From Galeopsis tetrahit (lineage: Eukaryota; Streptophyta; Magnoliopsida; Lamiales; Lamiaceae): DNA of 64,000 bases. How positions within the stretch are numbered: position 1 is the stretch's first letter; each line of letters begins with the position of its first letter. Both the position numbers and the translations under genes were made by a program. The notes under the pieces are model-generated. The model was not told where the DNA came from. It saw nothing but the letters and a program-made list of their open reading frames with translations, and made no database searches. The stretch is from positions 38,811,198-38,875,197 of the forward strand of contig OY776119.1 of the NCBI GenBank assembly GCA_963675135.1, read 5' to 3'. Below are positions 1 through 10,740 of the stretch, piece by piece.

Positions 1-508
1 CTTATGAAATTCAGCTAATTTCCAAGAACTGAATTTCAGATTTTTAAGGATCAGCTCTTATTCAAGAGCTGAACTACCAATTTTTCTTATGAAATTCAAC
101 TAATTTCCAAGAGCTGAATTTCGGATTTTTAAGGATCAACTCTCATTCAAGAGCTGAATTTCCATTTTTTCTTATGAAATTCAACTAATTTCCAAGAGCT
201 GAATTTCAGATTTTTAAGGTTCAGCTCTTATTCAAGAGCTGAACTACCAATTTTTCTTATGAAATTCAACTAATTTCCTAGAGCTGAATTTCAGATTTTT
301 AAGGATCAGCTCTTATTCAAGAGCTGAACTACCAATTTTTGTTATGAAATTCAACTAATTTCCAAGAGCTGAATTTCGGATTTTTAAGGATCAACTCTCA
401 TTCAAGAGCTGAATTTCAGATGTGTAAGGATCAGCTCTCATTCAAGAGCTGAATTACCGATCTTTCTTATGAAATTCAACTAATTTCCAAGAGCTGAATT
501 TCCATTTA
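1..508. repeat. 85-bp tandem repeat array in the Tat 3' UTR
   Basis: The phrase cttatgaaattcaactaatt recurs at 1, 86, 171, 256, 341 (first base g) and 466. Spacing is exactly 85 bp except the last, 125 bp, which holds an extra half unit. Each unit is made of two about 40-bp halves built on 'gagctgaatttc...aaggatcagctct', so the array is a dimer of an older short repeat. It lies between the integrase end (666) and the expected 3' LTR. It continues beyond the left edge. Confidence 0.9.
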
Positions 509-665
509 ATCTGGAGAACTTGTTTAAACAATCCTTTGCCTATGACATAATAAATGGGGTTGCTAAACTGAATCCTCATATGTTCTTCATTGAAAACTAA
601 TAACGTGAGCTGAGAATCTTAGAGTAGTTGACATGACTCAGAAACAGCAAAAACAGAATTTAGAT
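509..665. other. 3' untranslated stretch between integrase end and repeat array
   Basis: No coding potential is seen. This is the non-repetitive part of the Tat 3' UTR, lying downstream of the polyprotein stop at 668-666 (minus strand). Confidence 0.6.
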
Positions 666-1745
666 TTAAACATAATACTTCTTTATCTTGCTCGCGTTCC
701 ATGGCCGAGGAGCCTTCCTTCCTTCCTGGTCTGTCAGTTCATATGCGCCACCTGTTAATTACACCTTAGTGATCACAAATGGTCCCTCCCAGTTGGGCTC
801 AAATTTCTTAGTCGCTCTTAGTGCGTCACTTCTTTTCAGAACCAGATCTCCTTCTGAGAATCTTCTTATCTTGACTCTTTTGTTGTATGCAGCCCTGATC
901 TGACTTTTGTACCTCTCAGCTCTCAATCTAGCTTTCTCTCTTTCTTCTTCAATTATATACAGGTTTTCCCTCAACAGACCCAAGTTCTGGTTCTCATCAT
1001 AGTTTATGATTCGATGAGTTTCCATTCCAATCTCTGCTGGGATGACCGCGGCAGATCCGTAAACCAAATTGAATGGTGACTCTCCAGTAGCAGTTTTGGG
1101 ACTTGTTCGATAAGCTCATAAGACTGAATCCAGCTCCTCCACCCACTTTCCTTTCTTTTTATCAAGGCGGGCTTTGATGCCATCCATAATTGTTCAGTTT
1201 GTGACCTCGACCTGACCGTTGGCTTGAGGATGCGCCACAGTCGTGAATCTTTGCTCGATTTTCATCTTCTTATACCAACCTTGTATCCTAGCTCCAAGGA
1301 ACTGAGTTCCATTGTCAGAAACCAGAATTCGAGGGATTCCAAATCGACAACGTATATTTCTCCATAATAAGTCCTCAATATGTTCCTCATCAATCTTGGT
1401 TACAGCCTTTGCTTCTACCCATTTGGTAATATAATCCACTACAACTATTAAGAACACATATCCGCTAGGTGCTATTGGGACCTTGCCAACGATGTCGATC
1501 CCCCATTTGTCGAAAGGACACGGAGAGTACATTATTCCAAGTTCCTCCGCTGGGACGTGAATCGGAGGTCCATATTTTTGACATTTAACCCACTTTCTTA
1601 CCAGCTCCCTTGCATCCGAGATCATAGTGGGCCAGTAGTAACCAGCTCTGAGAGCTTTCCTCACTACATCCTTAAAACCGGAGTGATTGGAGCTACATCC
1701 CGCGTGTATTTCTCTCAAGACATAGTCTCCATCCAGTTCTGACAA
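666..1745 (-). pseudogene. Tat integrase (zinc module, DDE core, C-terminal GPF module), stop-broken
   Basis: Inserts element cDNA into host DNA in the intact family. The N-terminal part has a histidine/cysteine zinc module that looks degenerate (IHAGCSSNHSGF... then VKCQKYG, with only one clear cysteine of the CxxC pair). The core has DKWGIDIVG, SDNGTQF and HPQANGQVEV, which fit the D, D and E catalytic triad. The C-terminal part has GDLVLKR, a GPFVITKV motif and WNASKIKKYYV before the stop at 668-666. In-frame stops occur near 1192, 1110 and 757. The region 1746-1838 joining it to RNase H also has in-frame stops. Confidence 0.9.
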
Positions 1746-1838
1746 ACACCTTAGATATGGGTGTGTGAAAGATCTCTTATAAAGTTATCCTCCCATTAAG
1801 CAGTACATAGCATACGTTGTCCTTTTGCGAGCTCTAGG

Positions 1839-2336
1839 TCATTTTGCATGCTGCCCTGTTTTCAAGAAATGGACAATAGGTGTCCTCCAATCTGGCTCCT
1901 CCTCGATTGCTCCTATGTCCAGCGCTGAAGATCTGTCTTGTGCCGTCAAGATGGTGATCTTTCCGGTGGCGGACCCCTTTCCAGCAGAGCTGGCTAATTT
2001 CGCTAGATAGTCAGCCTTGTTATTCTTTGATCTTGGGATCTGCTCGATATGCAGTTCTGTGAATTTTCCTTTCAGCTCCTCCGCCTGTTGTGCATACCGC
2101 TGCATTTTTTCATCTTTCACCTCATACGCTCCCATGACCTGCTGAATCACTAGTTGGGAGTCAGAATAAATTTCCGCTTTCTGAGCGCCTAACTCTGATA
2201 GCATCTGCAATCCTCTGATGAATGCCTCGTATTCTGCTTCATTATTAGATGCTTTAAATTCAAACTTGATGGCGAATTGGAGCTCCTCACCAGCAGGTGA
2301 TATGATTAAAATGCCCGCCCCACTGCCTTGTAGAGA
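1839..2336 (-). pseudogene. second (archaeal-type) RNase H domain of the Tat element
   Basis: In the same frame as RT, starting after one stop codon at 2337-2339, the translation reads GSGAGILIISPAGEE, SNNEAEYEAF, then YSDSQLVIQQV and KNNKADYLAKLAS. The motifs D-G-S (just upstream, in the RT ORF), E (NEAEYEA), D (YSDSQLV) and D (NKADYLA) are those of an RNase H fold with all four acidic positions. This is distinct from the RNase H attached to RT upstream. A second RNase H is an established Tat-lineage character. The open part is 123 codons (2210-1839) and extends N-terminally to 2336 without a further stop. Confidence 0.88.
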
Positions 2337-3749
2337 TTAGGATCCATCAACAGAAGCTTTCCAACTTTCGAGTTCTGCTCTCCTAGTTGTCTCTTGGATA
2401 AAGTCTGCAAGCGCGTGGGCCTTAATTGCAGTTCTTGGTTCGAACTCAACGTCATATTCACCAAGCTCCACGGCCCATTTCACCATCCTCCAAGACAGGT
2501 CTGGGCGGCTAAGAGTCTGTTTCAGGGGCTCGTTAGTGCGCACGATCACCTTATGAGATAGAAAGTATGGCCTTAGTCTTCTTACCGTGACCATCACAGC
2601 CAATGCCGACTTCTCCAATTCTGAGTACCTCACTTCAGGTCCCTGCAGCATCTTGCTAACATAATAAATTGTCTTCTGCATCGTGCCTTCTTCTTTGATG
2701 AGAACTGAGTTAAGAGCCTGAGTTCCTACGGCGAAGTATAAAAAGAGGGTCTCTCCGGCCACTGGTTTAGTGAGGCGCGGTAGAGCTGCAAGATGAATTT
2801 TGAGCTCCTCAAATGCTTTTTGAAAACTATCATTCCATTCAAACCTACCTCCCTTTCTTAGAATTTTGAAGAACGGGAAGCTTCTCTCAGCAGACCTGGA
2901 AATGAACCTGCTTAAGGCGGCTATCCGGCCATTCAACCTTTGAATTTCTTTTATACTGCGGGGTGGTTGCATACCCAGAACTGCTTTTACTTTTACCTTG
3001 TTTACTTCTATCCCATTCGGAGTTACCATGTATCCTAAGAACTTTCCGGACTGAACTCCGAAGGCACACTTCTCGGGATTTAGCCGAATGTTGTGCGCTC
3101 TAATGACAGCAAATGCCTCGCTTAAATCTGCTACATGGTCTTTTTCCTTGTAGCTCTTAACCAACATATCATCGACGTACACCTCCATGTTTCTCCTAAT
3201 TTGGTGTTTAAACACTGAGTCAACCATCCTCTGGTAAGTGGCACCAACATTTTTTAATCCAAAGGGCATTTTTACATAACCAAAGATTCCACATGCCACC
3301 ACAAAGCAAGCTCTCTTGATGTATTCGGGACTGAGGAGGATCTGATGATAGCCCTGATAGACATCCATCATAGATAGCAGTTCGCAACCTGAAGTAGAAT
3401 CCACAAGCTGGTCAATCCTAGGCAAAGGGTAGTGATCTTTAGGACAAGCTTTGTTCAGGTCCCTAAAATCCATGCACATTCGCCATGAACCATTCCCTTT
3501 TTTAACCATGACTGCGTTTGACAACCATTCCGGGAATTGTACTTCGACTACATGTCCCGCTTCTAAGAGCTTCACTACCTCTTCTCTTATTACCTTATCC
3601 TTTTCTGGACCGAATATCCTCAGCTTTTGCTTGATGGGCTTTGCTTCTGGGTCCACATTGAGCCGATGAACTGCCACCTCTAGATCAATGCCCCCCCAGA
3701 TCCTGAGATCTTGAGGTTTGAAGGCAAAGAGGTCTGCATTTTTTCTCAA
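2337..3749 (-). pseudogene. Tat reverse transcriptase plus first RNase H
   Basis: Copies element RNA into cDNA in the intact family. The 470-codon open block contains WRMCMDFRDLNKACPKD (about residues 89-105), MMDVYQGYHQI, MPFGLKNVGATYQ and the catalytic YVDDM (about 191-195), then the FLGYMVTPNGIEVN thumb region. The RNase H part follows with YYVSKMLQGPEVRYSELEK and YFLSHKVIVRTNEPL. The methionine is not the true start: RT coding continues upstream in another frame (ELFERRYGYTTRIGSKMNQI), shifted at an A-run near 3745. A stop at 2337-2339 separates it from the second RNase H. Confidence 0.93.
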
Positions 3750-3890
3750 ACATATATCTAATTACTTCATCTGTCAAGATCTGGTTCATTTTAGACCCTA
3801 TTCTCGTCGTATATCCATACCTTCTTTCGAATAACTCAACGGGCATGAGCTCCTCCTCTGGCCTAATTTAAGTTATTGGATCTTCTTCCA

Positions 3891-4571
3891 TCATTTCAAC
3901 AGCCTTGAGCTTTTTTTTTTTTTTTTCACAAGGTCATCACCTCTGTTCAAGTCTTTAAAAATTGTGCGACTAGCTTCTTTCACAGTTTCCACATAGCATT
4001 TTCTGGAGCAGTTTTGATTTCCTAGGACCTCACCGACTTCTTCCCCTACTGGAAACTTAATCTTCATGTGAAAAGTTGACACTATGGCCTGGAAGAGATT
4101 AAGGGAAGGTCTTCCCAACATGACATTATAGGATGACGAGGCGTCTACTATCAAGAACTTAATCATTCGCACCCTCTGTAGAGGGTAGCTCCCAATTTGG
4201 ACCTGAAGCAGGACCTCTCCCAGGGGCTGAACAGATCCTCCAGTAAAACCAAATAGTGCGGTTTCCACTAGTTTCAGCTCAACATTCAGGTCCATTTTTT
4301 CAACGCAACTCTTAAACATGATGTCAGCTGAGCTCCCCGTATCCACAAAAACTCTTGCTACGCCGTAATCTCCTACCTTGGCAGTGATGACTAGCGCGTC
4401 GTTATGAGGTCTTAGCACCATTCCTTCGTCCTTCGGTCCAAAACTGATTTCAGGGGAGTTACTTAGCCCTCCCACCTCTTGCACTTCTCTTTCAGACCAA
4501 GCATGAGCAGCTCTGGCTGAAGTTTTCCTTGCTCTGTGAGAGTCCCCGTCTGTAGGTCCCCCCACGATCAT
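3891..4571 (-). pseudogene. Tat aspartic protease region
   Basis: Cleaves the element polyprotein in the intact family. The ORF holds VARVFVDTGSSADIMF (catalytic DTG-S), then FTGGSVQPLGEVLLQV, IKFLIVDASSSYNVMLGRPSLN and FHMKIKFPV, the usual order of a Tat/gypsy protease. The segment ends in a poly-lysine run (A-run on the minus strand near 3911-3927) and a short stop-containing linker to RT. The NC-like end of gag lies immediately upstream. Confidence 0.88.
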
Positions 4572-5999
4572 TTGAATGAAACCTTTCTTTTATATCCTCG
4601 GTCCCTGTCCCTCCTAACAAATTCTTTTAGGTGACCCTCTTGGACCAACCTCTCAATTGCCCCTTTTAGAGTAAAGCAATTATCGGTGACATGTCCATAG
4701 TACTATGGAACCTACAATATAAGTCCGACTTAGGGTGTCGTGGACCTGCTCTGGCGGATGGTGGGTACCTAAAGCTTGGCAGCTCCGCAGCGATAGGAAG
4801 GAGCTCTGAAGGCTCCCGCGTTAAAGGTGTATAAAGATCATGACCTCCATGTCCAGATCTATTCTTAGATTCTTTTATAACATTTTCCCCACCTTTCTTA
4901 CCCTGCTCCTTTTTTGATGAGGTCCTTCCCTCGTCTTTTTTCTCCTCTCTTACCTCCTCTAGGTTTATATACTTATCGGCTCTTTCTAGAAGTTCGTCAA
5001 AAGTTCTTGGGGACGTTTAGCCAAGGACCTAAACAAGTCCTCGTCCCTCAATCCCTGAGCCAAAGCGTTGATTTTCACGTCGTCCGTATTAAATCTAAAG
5101 AGATACTTTCTTAGGCTCTCCCCTGGCTTCTGTTTTATCCCCAAAAGAGTTAACGGGGTTTTCACCAATCTTTTTGCACTAGCAAACTGATGCAAGAAAA
5201 GGGAACTGAACTCCTTGAATGAATGGATTGTGGCCACCGGGAGCTGACTAAACCACCGCTGAGCTGATTTGGTTAGAGTTGTGAGAAAAACTCGACGCTT
5301 CACTCCATCCGAGTACTGATGGAGAAGAGCTCCATTTTCGAACCTCAGCAAGTGCTCTTGAGGACCCGCCCTTCCGTCATATTCGAATGTTAGGGCCTTA
5401 AACCCATGAGGCAAAGGATCATCCAAAATTTCTTGAGTAAATGGAGATCCCAAAGGTTTCAGAGCTGAATTTTCTAGGTGATTGTATCTTTCCTTCATTT
5501 TTTCTATCTCCTTCTTTAGTGCGCCAATTTCAGTGGCAGTGCTAGATTCCTCTATCCAGGAGCTATATGTTTCTGCTACAGTGATATTTTCTGCCTACCT
5601 CATATCCTTTCTGAGAACTCCCTCTCCTCGTGGAGGAGGTATAGGTTCTGCAAGCTCTGGATTTGGCGTTAGAGTGGGGTCCATAGGACGTTTTCCAACT
5701 CCAATGCTCATGGTTCTGATTTCAGGTGTTGGGTGAACGGGAAGAGTTCCCGGGGACACTCCCGCTCCCAATAGAGCGTGACTCACTTCTTGGGTAATTA
5801 AATTTCTGAGCTGCTCAGTAGTCAGCATGATAGTGGACTGTGACCCGCTCTGTAACGAGTTTTGAGTTCCACTTCCTCCCGCCTCTATTGCAGGGTCGGG
5901 AGCATTGAGCTCCGGATCAGTGTCCTTTTCCTTCTGGAAATCAGCATCCAGGTCTCGAGATATTTGATTCTCCATTTGACTATAAAGATTGGTTCCCAT
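4572..5999 (-). pseudogene. Tat gag (capsid and nucleocapsid-like part), broken
   Basis: Structural protein of the element. Blocks 5999-5595 and 5498-4986 share one frame with a single stop at 5597-5595. The second block reads PLPHGFKALTFEYDGRAGPQEHLLRFENG, KRRVFLTTLTKSAQRWFSQLP and FSSLFLHQFASAK, the retrotransposon gag (capsid) pattern. From 4985 to 4572 the reading frame shifts. In the shifted frame a conserved KSDLYCRFH...YGHVTDNCFTLKGAIERLV motif is visible near 4740-4640, typical of Tat gag C-termini. The start ATG at 5999 lies 500 bp from the primer site. Confidence 0.85.
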
Positions 6000-6498
6000 T
6001 TCCAGTATTTAGAATTTCTCATAGAATATCATCATATGCTTAAAATATGATTAAAAGCTAAGAGAAAACTCATAAACACCTGTTATTCCTATTTTTAGTA
6101 TTTATCCATCTCATCCCAGCGTTATTCATAAATCAATTAAGCCTGGTTGCACTTATCTCGCATTCCTCCAGCTTATTAGTTCTATAACATACCATAATAC
6201 ATGCATAAAACAACCAGGATGCCCTTTTAGAGGGGATTCCTGATTATACAAATTTTACCAAACATATTCTCATGATAACGTGAGATAGTTTTTTAGGAAA
6301 AGTCGCATAATCAATAATTGCTTATCATCCAAATCTCATGAAAAAATCACGTCTCAACTCTCTCTCTTTTTATATATTTTTTTTTAAAACGAAAATGACA
6401 CTTTATCCACTTCATGCTTGCACATATCCATATCATTTTGGGCAGAAAGAACAAGACACAGACAAAAATTCAGGAAAACCTCACGTCTTAGTCAGGAT
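6000..6498 (-). other. Tat 5' leader between primer site and gag
   Basis: Non-coding, AT-rich. No convincing ORF. It fits the untranslated leader of the gypsy element. Confidence 0.6.
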
Positions 6499-6516
6499 TT
6501 CCCACAGACGGCGCCA
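6499..6516 (-). promoter_or_regulatory. primer binding site of the Tat element
   Basis: On the minus strand TGGCGCCGTCTGTGGGAA lies 2 bp inside the LTR edge. Its complement ends in CCA, as a tRNA 3' end does. It is not the initiator-Met site. The first nine bases also match the Asp-type site, but the rest does not, so the primer tRNA is left open. Confidence 0.85.
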
Positions 6517-6800
6517 GTTGATGTGGATGAAATAAATCCACCTCTCAACAATTAAAAAGCATTATGAATATCATGAGAATTACCTATAAAGTCCTCCAAA
6601 ATTTGCTCCTTCAAAGATGATAACCACGTGCTCCACGCGTGCTCCGAGCCTGCAATGAACCCGTCGGGGGAGTTCCCGGCGACGGGTCTCCGACGCTCAA
6701 GTCAGATGGTGGATCGAAGCCAAAAAACTAGCAATGTAAAGAGTATGTGAATGTGTGTGTAGTATGAGTGATAATACTTGTTTCTACAAGAAATTCACTA

Positions 6801-6810
6801 GTATTTATAC
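6801..6810 (-). promoter_or_regulatory. TATA box of the Tat LTR
   Basis: GTATAAATAC on the minus strand, about 285 bp upstream of the LTR end, in the expected place for the LTR promoter. Confidence 0.6.
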
Positions 6811-7112
6811 TTTTAATTATCAGGGTATTTATGTCATTTGAAGTCTTGCACGGTAGCCACTGATATTGCGCCACGTGGGCGTACTATTCCTGGCACCCTC
6901 AGATTCTATCAGATTTTGGTGGTACAGTTAGTTAACTATGTATATATATATACATATATACATATTGGGCTTGGACAGACTCCTGAGCACACCTGCAAGT
7001 AGTTCTCATTCAGGACATGAATCAGCTATTCAAGGTTATAATATATTTCACGTCGCCTATCACTGAATTCCAGATCTGATCGTAACGCTGAGGTTGGGGC
7101 AGAGCTGAGTCT

Positions 7113-7446
7113 AGTGCTGTTATTCGAACCGAGCCTTAACGAGACTCGGCTCGACTCGACTCGTTAAGGCTCGATAAGGCTCGACTCGTTTAGCTTAATG
7201 AGCCGAGCTCGAGCTCGTTAAATTCTCGATTTACTAACGAGCCGGCTCGAGCTCGACTTGTTAGGCCCGATAACTAATTTTTTTGTAAAAATTTCTATTA
7301 GGCTCGTTAGACTCGTTAACGAGTCGAGCCGAACTCAATTTTTTACTCGGTAATGTTATCGAGCCGAGCTCGGCTCGGCTCGATAAGAGCTCGAGTCGAG
7401 CTCGAACCTCAAATTCTCGGCTCGACTCGGCTCGAATAACAGCTCT
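7113..7446. mobile_element. 334-bp palindromic MITE in the Tat LTR
   Basis: The ends agtgctgttattcg and cgaataacagctct are inverted repeats with one mismatch over 14 bp. The element is flanked on both sides by agctgagtct (7103-7112 and 7447-7456), a 10-bp candidate target duplication. The interior is a dense run of ctcg/cgag motifs forming a long imperfect hairpin, with no ORF. Duplication length points to a Mutator-type transposase, which is inference. Confidence 0.75.
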
Positions 7447-7684
7447 AGCTGAGTCTGAACATTTCAGCTTTCTCAGGAGTTGGCCTAACTGATGCCTACG
7501 GACCAGAGCTGGTTGAGACCAATCCGATTCACGCTACATATATTGAGTCTCTCTTTCATATTTCTCTAATTTATTTGGTCTTATTTCATTGGTAGGCCCA
7601 CATATAGCAAAAGTGACATTCGGTTCGTTCATTAGTAGGCCCAATTAACAAATATGCCATATCAGAACGAAAAAACAGACTTAC

Positions 7685-7734
7685 TTGTTTGGAAAAAGGA
7701 GTAAAACCAAAAGGACAAGGCCGAAAGCAAACAT
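7685..7734 (-). CDS. candidate first coding exon, signal-peptide-like, copy 1
   Basis: ATG at 7734-7732 opens a short, very hydrophobic reading frame (MFAFGLVLLVLLLFPN) followed at once by GTAAGT at 7684, a textbook plant splice donor. A TATA box (CCTATATAATTA, 7837-7826) lies about 92 bp upstream. This looks like the first exon of a small secreted-protein gene. The Tat LTR begins only about 35 bp into the putative intron, so any remaining exons would lie left of the window. Function unknown; the exon is identical in copy 2. Confidence 0.35.
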
Positions 7735-7825
7735 AGTTGCGATAAGAAGTATGTGTTGTTGAGTACTGGTGTAGGTATGAGCATAGAGCAGAGTGAGGTG
7801 AGTGAAAGGATGGATGGTGGAAAGT

Positions 7826-7837
7826 TAATTATATAGG
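7826..7837 (-). promoter_or_regulatory. TATA box of the duplicated segment, copy 1
   Basis: CCTATATAATTA on the minus strand, about 92 bp upstream of the exon ATG. It is conserved unchanged in copy 2 (14002-13991). Confidence 0.5.
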
Positions 7838-8397
7838 AGAAAACAGCCCTTGCCAAACATTTGATGTGGAACAGTGCATGCCTTTTCCTTGCCAGGTATC
7901 TTTTATGGAGACGTCTGTCGAAAATTCCACATGCAACTTGCCACGCATCCTGTGTTAACCAGGCCCGTCTAATAAATTTATTTAATGAAGGGAGCTGGTA
8001 GTTCAATCCATTTAATGCTCCAACTGCATGTTCACCCACTTCATTTATGTTGCTAAAGCGTTTCAGCGCATCTGTATCAACTCGAGTCGAGCCAACCAGA
8101 AAAAACACTTGGAGTTTGGGTTAAAAATATTGGGGGAAATTGAGAATGTTTTGAAGAAAATTCATCTTCATCTAAACAACATATATGTTTTGAGAATGAA
8201 GTGAATTACTAAAATTGAAGTTTATTATCACATTTATTCATTTTGGATAATTAGAGTTTGAAGGGTACGTAATTGAAAATGAAATGAGATAGATTGAGAT
8301 CGTGAGTATAGAGAGTACATTTTAGAGGTGAAAAATGAAGAAATAGTGTTGTGGCAAACATACTCTACAACAACATGTATTTATTTGTAACCCTTGT

Positions 8398-9622
8398 GTG
8401 ATGAACTATAATCAATGAAGATACATTTCGTGGATCAAAATTGAAGTTTTAATGTATTGTATGGTCGAAGGAACGGGAAACAAGAGCATCCAAACACCCT
8501 TTGATGAGATAAAGATGGAGATGACCGAAAAAGATGCATGTATGGAGATGAGTTACGAAGAGAGGGTGTTGGCAAGAGATTGATTAGATAAACAGTAGTT
8601 ATGAAGGCATTCCACCAATATTTCATTAGTAATTGACTACGAGCAAGCATTGCCAAACCCAATTCTACCATATTTTGATGCTTACGCTCAAATAATCCAT
8701 TTTGTTGATGCGTGTGGGGACATGAATGTCGTAGAGATATTCCCAAATCTTGACACAATCTTGATAGCACAGTGAATTCACCCCCCATATCACATTGAAA
8801 ATCCTTAACTTTCAACCCAAATTGTATTTCCACCATGTTGATAAACTGAGATACAATGACTGTTACTTCAGATTTCAACTGTAATGGAAACAACCAAGAA
8901 TACCTTGTAAAATCATCAACAATTAGAAGATAATATTTGAAACCATCTGTAGATAAAACAAAAGCAGGACCCCAAATATCTATATGTATTAACTCTAAAG
9001 GAGAACAAGTACGATGAACAACATATTTAAACGACTACTGATGCATTTTCCCCAACATACAACTACCACAAAATGAAACAGAATTCCGAACACAAAGAAT
9101 GCTCAAACTGTGAAGACCATAGCAAGTGTATCACCACATAGATGACCTAGTTTGTAATGCCACAACATACACATCTCATTATTACTACTAGAAACATTAT
9201 TACACTCAAAAGTGTGAGAGGAGCCATAATATCCTTCAGCTTTATTGAGTTATAGTTGGTACAATCCATCCTTAAGGGCACCATTCAGAAGGACCTTGTT
9301 TGTTGTTGCCTCTTTAACAAAACAACAATCATGATGAAATTCAAGTATTGCATGATTATCCTTCAAAAATTGTGATATGCTTAGTAGATTCTTCATAATA
9401 TCGGGAACATGTAACACATTATTTAGAACGACATGCCGAGAATTAAGTAAACACGACAATTTCAAAGAACCAGAATTAAGTAAACACGACAATATTTGCA
9501 CTAGAACCATTACCAACCACAAGGTGAGTATTACCTTGGTAAGGAGTGCTTAGCGGCATATTCTCAAGTTGAGAAGTAATGTGGTGTGATGCTCCACTAT
9601 CAACAAACCAATCATTACCACC
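8398..9622 (-). pseudogene. copia D protease and integrase core, truncated
   Basis: Near 9615-9580 the minus strand reads DWFVDSGASHHITS, an aspartic protease site. Next comes VVLNNVLHVPDIMKNLLSISQFL, the pre-integrase region (ORF 9522-9250). The integrase core (ORF 8893-8435) has FQCDMGGEFT and HTHQQNGLFERKH, fitting the second D and the E of the catalytic triad. It then runs through FGCSCFPFLRPYN and, past one stop, STKCIFIDYSSSHKGYK to 8398, where homology ends. An 18-bp tandem duplication (gtcgtgtttacttaattc on the minus strand, near 9490-9430) damages the protease. Confidence 0.85.
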
Positions 9623-9814
9623 TCCGGAGGAAGTCGAGGGAGATGGTGAGGACGATGGAAAAGAAGAGACATTAGTCTGAGTATATGAGGGATAAGGAGC
9701 TGAGCTGTTTTGGAAATGAGTGAAATTGGCATGTGGCTGGAACTGAGGAAACGACAGTGGGTGAGCAACATTGGCCTGAGGTTGAAACTGAGCAGTGGCA
9801 TACGACGATTCTAG

Positions 9815-10638
9815 GACGGATCGAAGCCATGAAAAGAAGTATCAAAACGTTTGTAGCAATTTGAAGCTATATGATAAGTCTTCGCACAAAGCTAGCAAAA
9901 AATATGTGGCTTTCTTCCAAAAGTAGATCGGCCTTGACTACGACTTAGAGAGCGAGTGTCAGGCTGAGCCATGTGAGTGTATGAACAGGGAAAACAGATC
10001 CAGGAGCTCCCGTCAGATCTCACCGATGAAAATTGTTGCATTGTATTGAAATGCTGAAGGCGCATCTCATGAGTATGAAGAATGGATTGCACCTCCGCAA
10101 GATTTGAAATGCTTCCATGTGTAGTTAAACTCACCACCACTGCATCAAACTCTGGTCCCAAGCCAACAAGAATATACAAAACCAAATCATCATCCGTGAT
10201 CGGTTGACCAGAAGCTTCCAGTCCATCAGCATTCATTCGCATCCGAAGGATTTAATCATCAATTGACAGATCGGAACAATTCATCGCATGAGCAACATAT
10301 TGAGATCAGAACAATTCATCGAACACATTCCATACCTGAAATGCATGAACACAGCGACTAACATGATCGAGCATGGATTCTAAGGTTGAGCTTAACATCC
10401 AACTTAAGAGAAATTGGTCGCGTATGTGCTAGAAAAACGAATTATCATCCGATGTATTAACCTGTGGAACATCATCTGATTAACACAACAAAACATCTTC
10501 AAAACCATGCGCATTAACAGTAGCGAGGATTTGAGATCTCTAGAAAGTGTAATTGTATTGATCGAGATGAATGCTCAGAACAATGAACTGATGGAGAGCT
10601 GAGGAATTGGAAGGATTAGAGGTGTTTGAGGTAGACAT
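9815..10638 (-). pseudogene. copia D gag with zinc knuckle
   Basis: ATG at 10638-10636 (MSTSNTSNPSNSS) follows the primer site by about 100 bp. Downstream, VLYILVGLGPEFDAVVVSLT and LQSILHTHEMRLQ-like text (ORF 10242-9892) match the copia UBN2-type gag. A CxxC...H...C zinc knuckle (LCAKTYHIASNCYKRFD) is readable near 9900-9830. At least four in-frame stops interrupt it. Confidence 0.8.
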
Positions 10639-10740
10639 GATGATCGAAAAAGATATGAGGATTAGAGATTTTGAATAAGGAGGTGAATTGAAAACTGAAA
10701 AACTGCATCAACACAGAAATCATGAAGAACAAGTAATCGA

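Larger units (their letters stand above)
1..7650 (-). mobile_element. Ty3/gypsy retrotransposon, Tat-like, 5' LTR to 3' UTR, decayed
   Basis: Reading leftwards on the minus strand the order is LTR (7650-6519), primer site (6516-6499), leader, gag (from 5999), protease, RT, RNase H, a second RNase H, integrase (ends 666) and a tandem-repeat 3' UTR (508-1). RT before integrase is the Ty3/gypsy order. A second RNase H between RNase H and integrase, and tandem repeats in the 3' UTR, are known traits of the plant Tat lineage (Ogre/Retand and relatives). The 3' LTR lies left of the window, so no target duplication can be checked. Nearly all coding blocks share one minus frame, broken by several stops and at least two frameshifts, so the copy is not autonomous. 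Confidence 0.9.
6519..7650 (-). repeat. Tat 5' LTR (minus strand), carrying a MITE
   Basis: The inner edge is firm: TGATGTGG on the plus strand starts at 6519, next to the primer site. The outer edge at 7650 (minus TGTTAATTGGG...) is inferred from the TG/CA ends only. A TATA-like GTATAAATAC is on the minus strand at 6810-6801. The sequence tctccgacgctcaagtcag just downstream is typical of this LTR class. Removing the 334-bp MITE and its repeat leaves about 788 bp. Confidence 0.65.
7656..8397 (-). repeat. duplicated promoter/first-exon segment, copy 1
   Basis: Nearly identical to 13832-14577. Homology starts at ACGAAAAAACAGACTT and ends at TTTATTTGTAA in both. Differences are a few substitutions, a 3-bp indel near 7765 and a 20-bp tandem duplication present only in copy 2. 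Left of it lies the Tat LTR, right of it a truncated copia integrase. Each copy holds a minus-strand TATA box, a 50-bp first exon and a splice donor. The long minus ORF through the promoter (8108-7662) has no family I recognise and is probably chance. Confidence 0.85.

Noticed and set aside
1..508. CRISPR-like array
   Set aside because: The repeats are contiguous 85-bp tandem units with no unique spacers, in a plant retroelement 3' UTR.
6936..6962. Palindromic tatata/catata stretch as a cruciform or terminator
   Set aside because: Simple AT repeat in an LTR; nothing beyond base composition supports a function.
7738..8108. 148- and 151-residue minus-strand ORFs in the duplicated segment as protein genes
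   Set aside because: They run through a promoter with TATA box and start of another exon, show no family motifs, and carry a frame-independent 3-bp indel; more likely chance ORFs kept because the DNA is duplicated.
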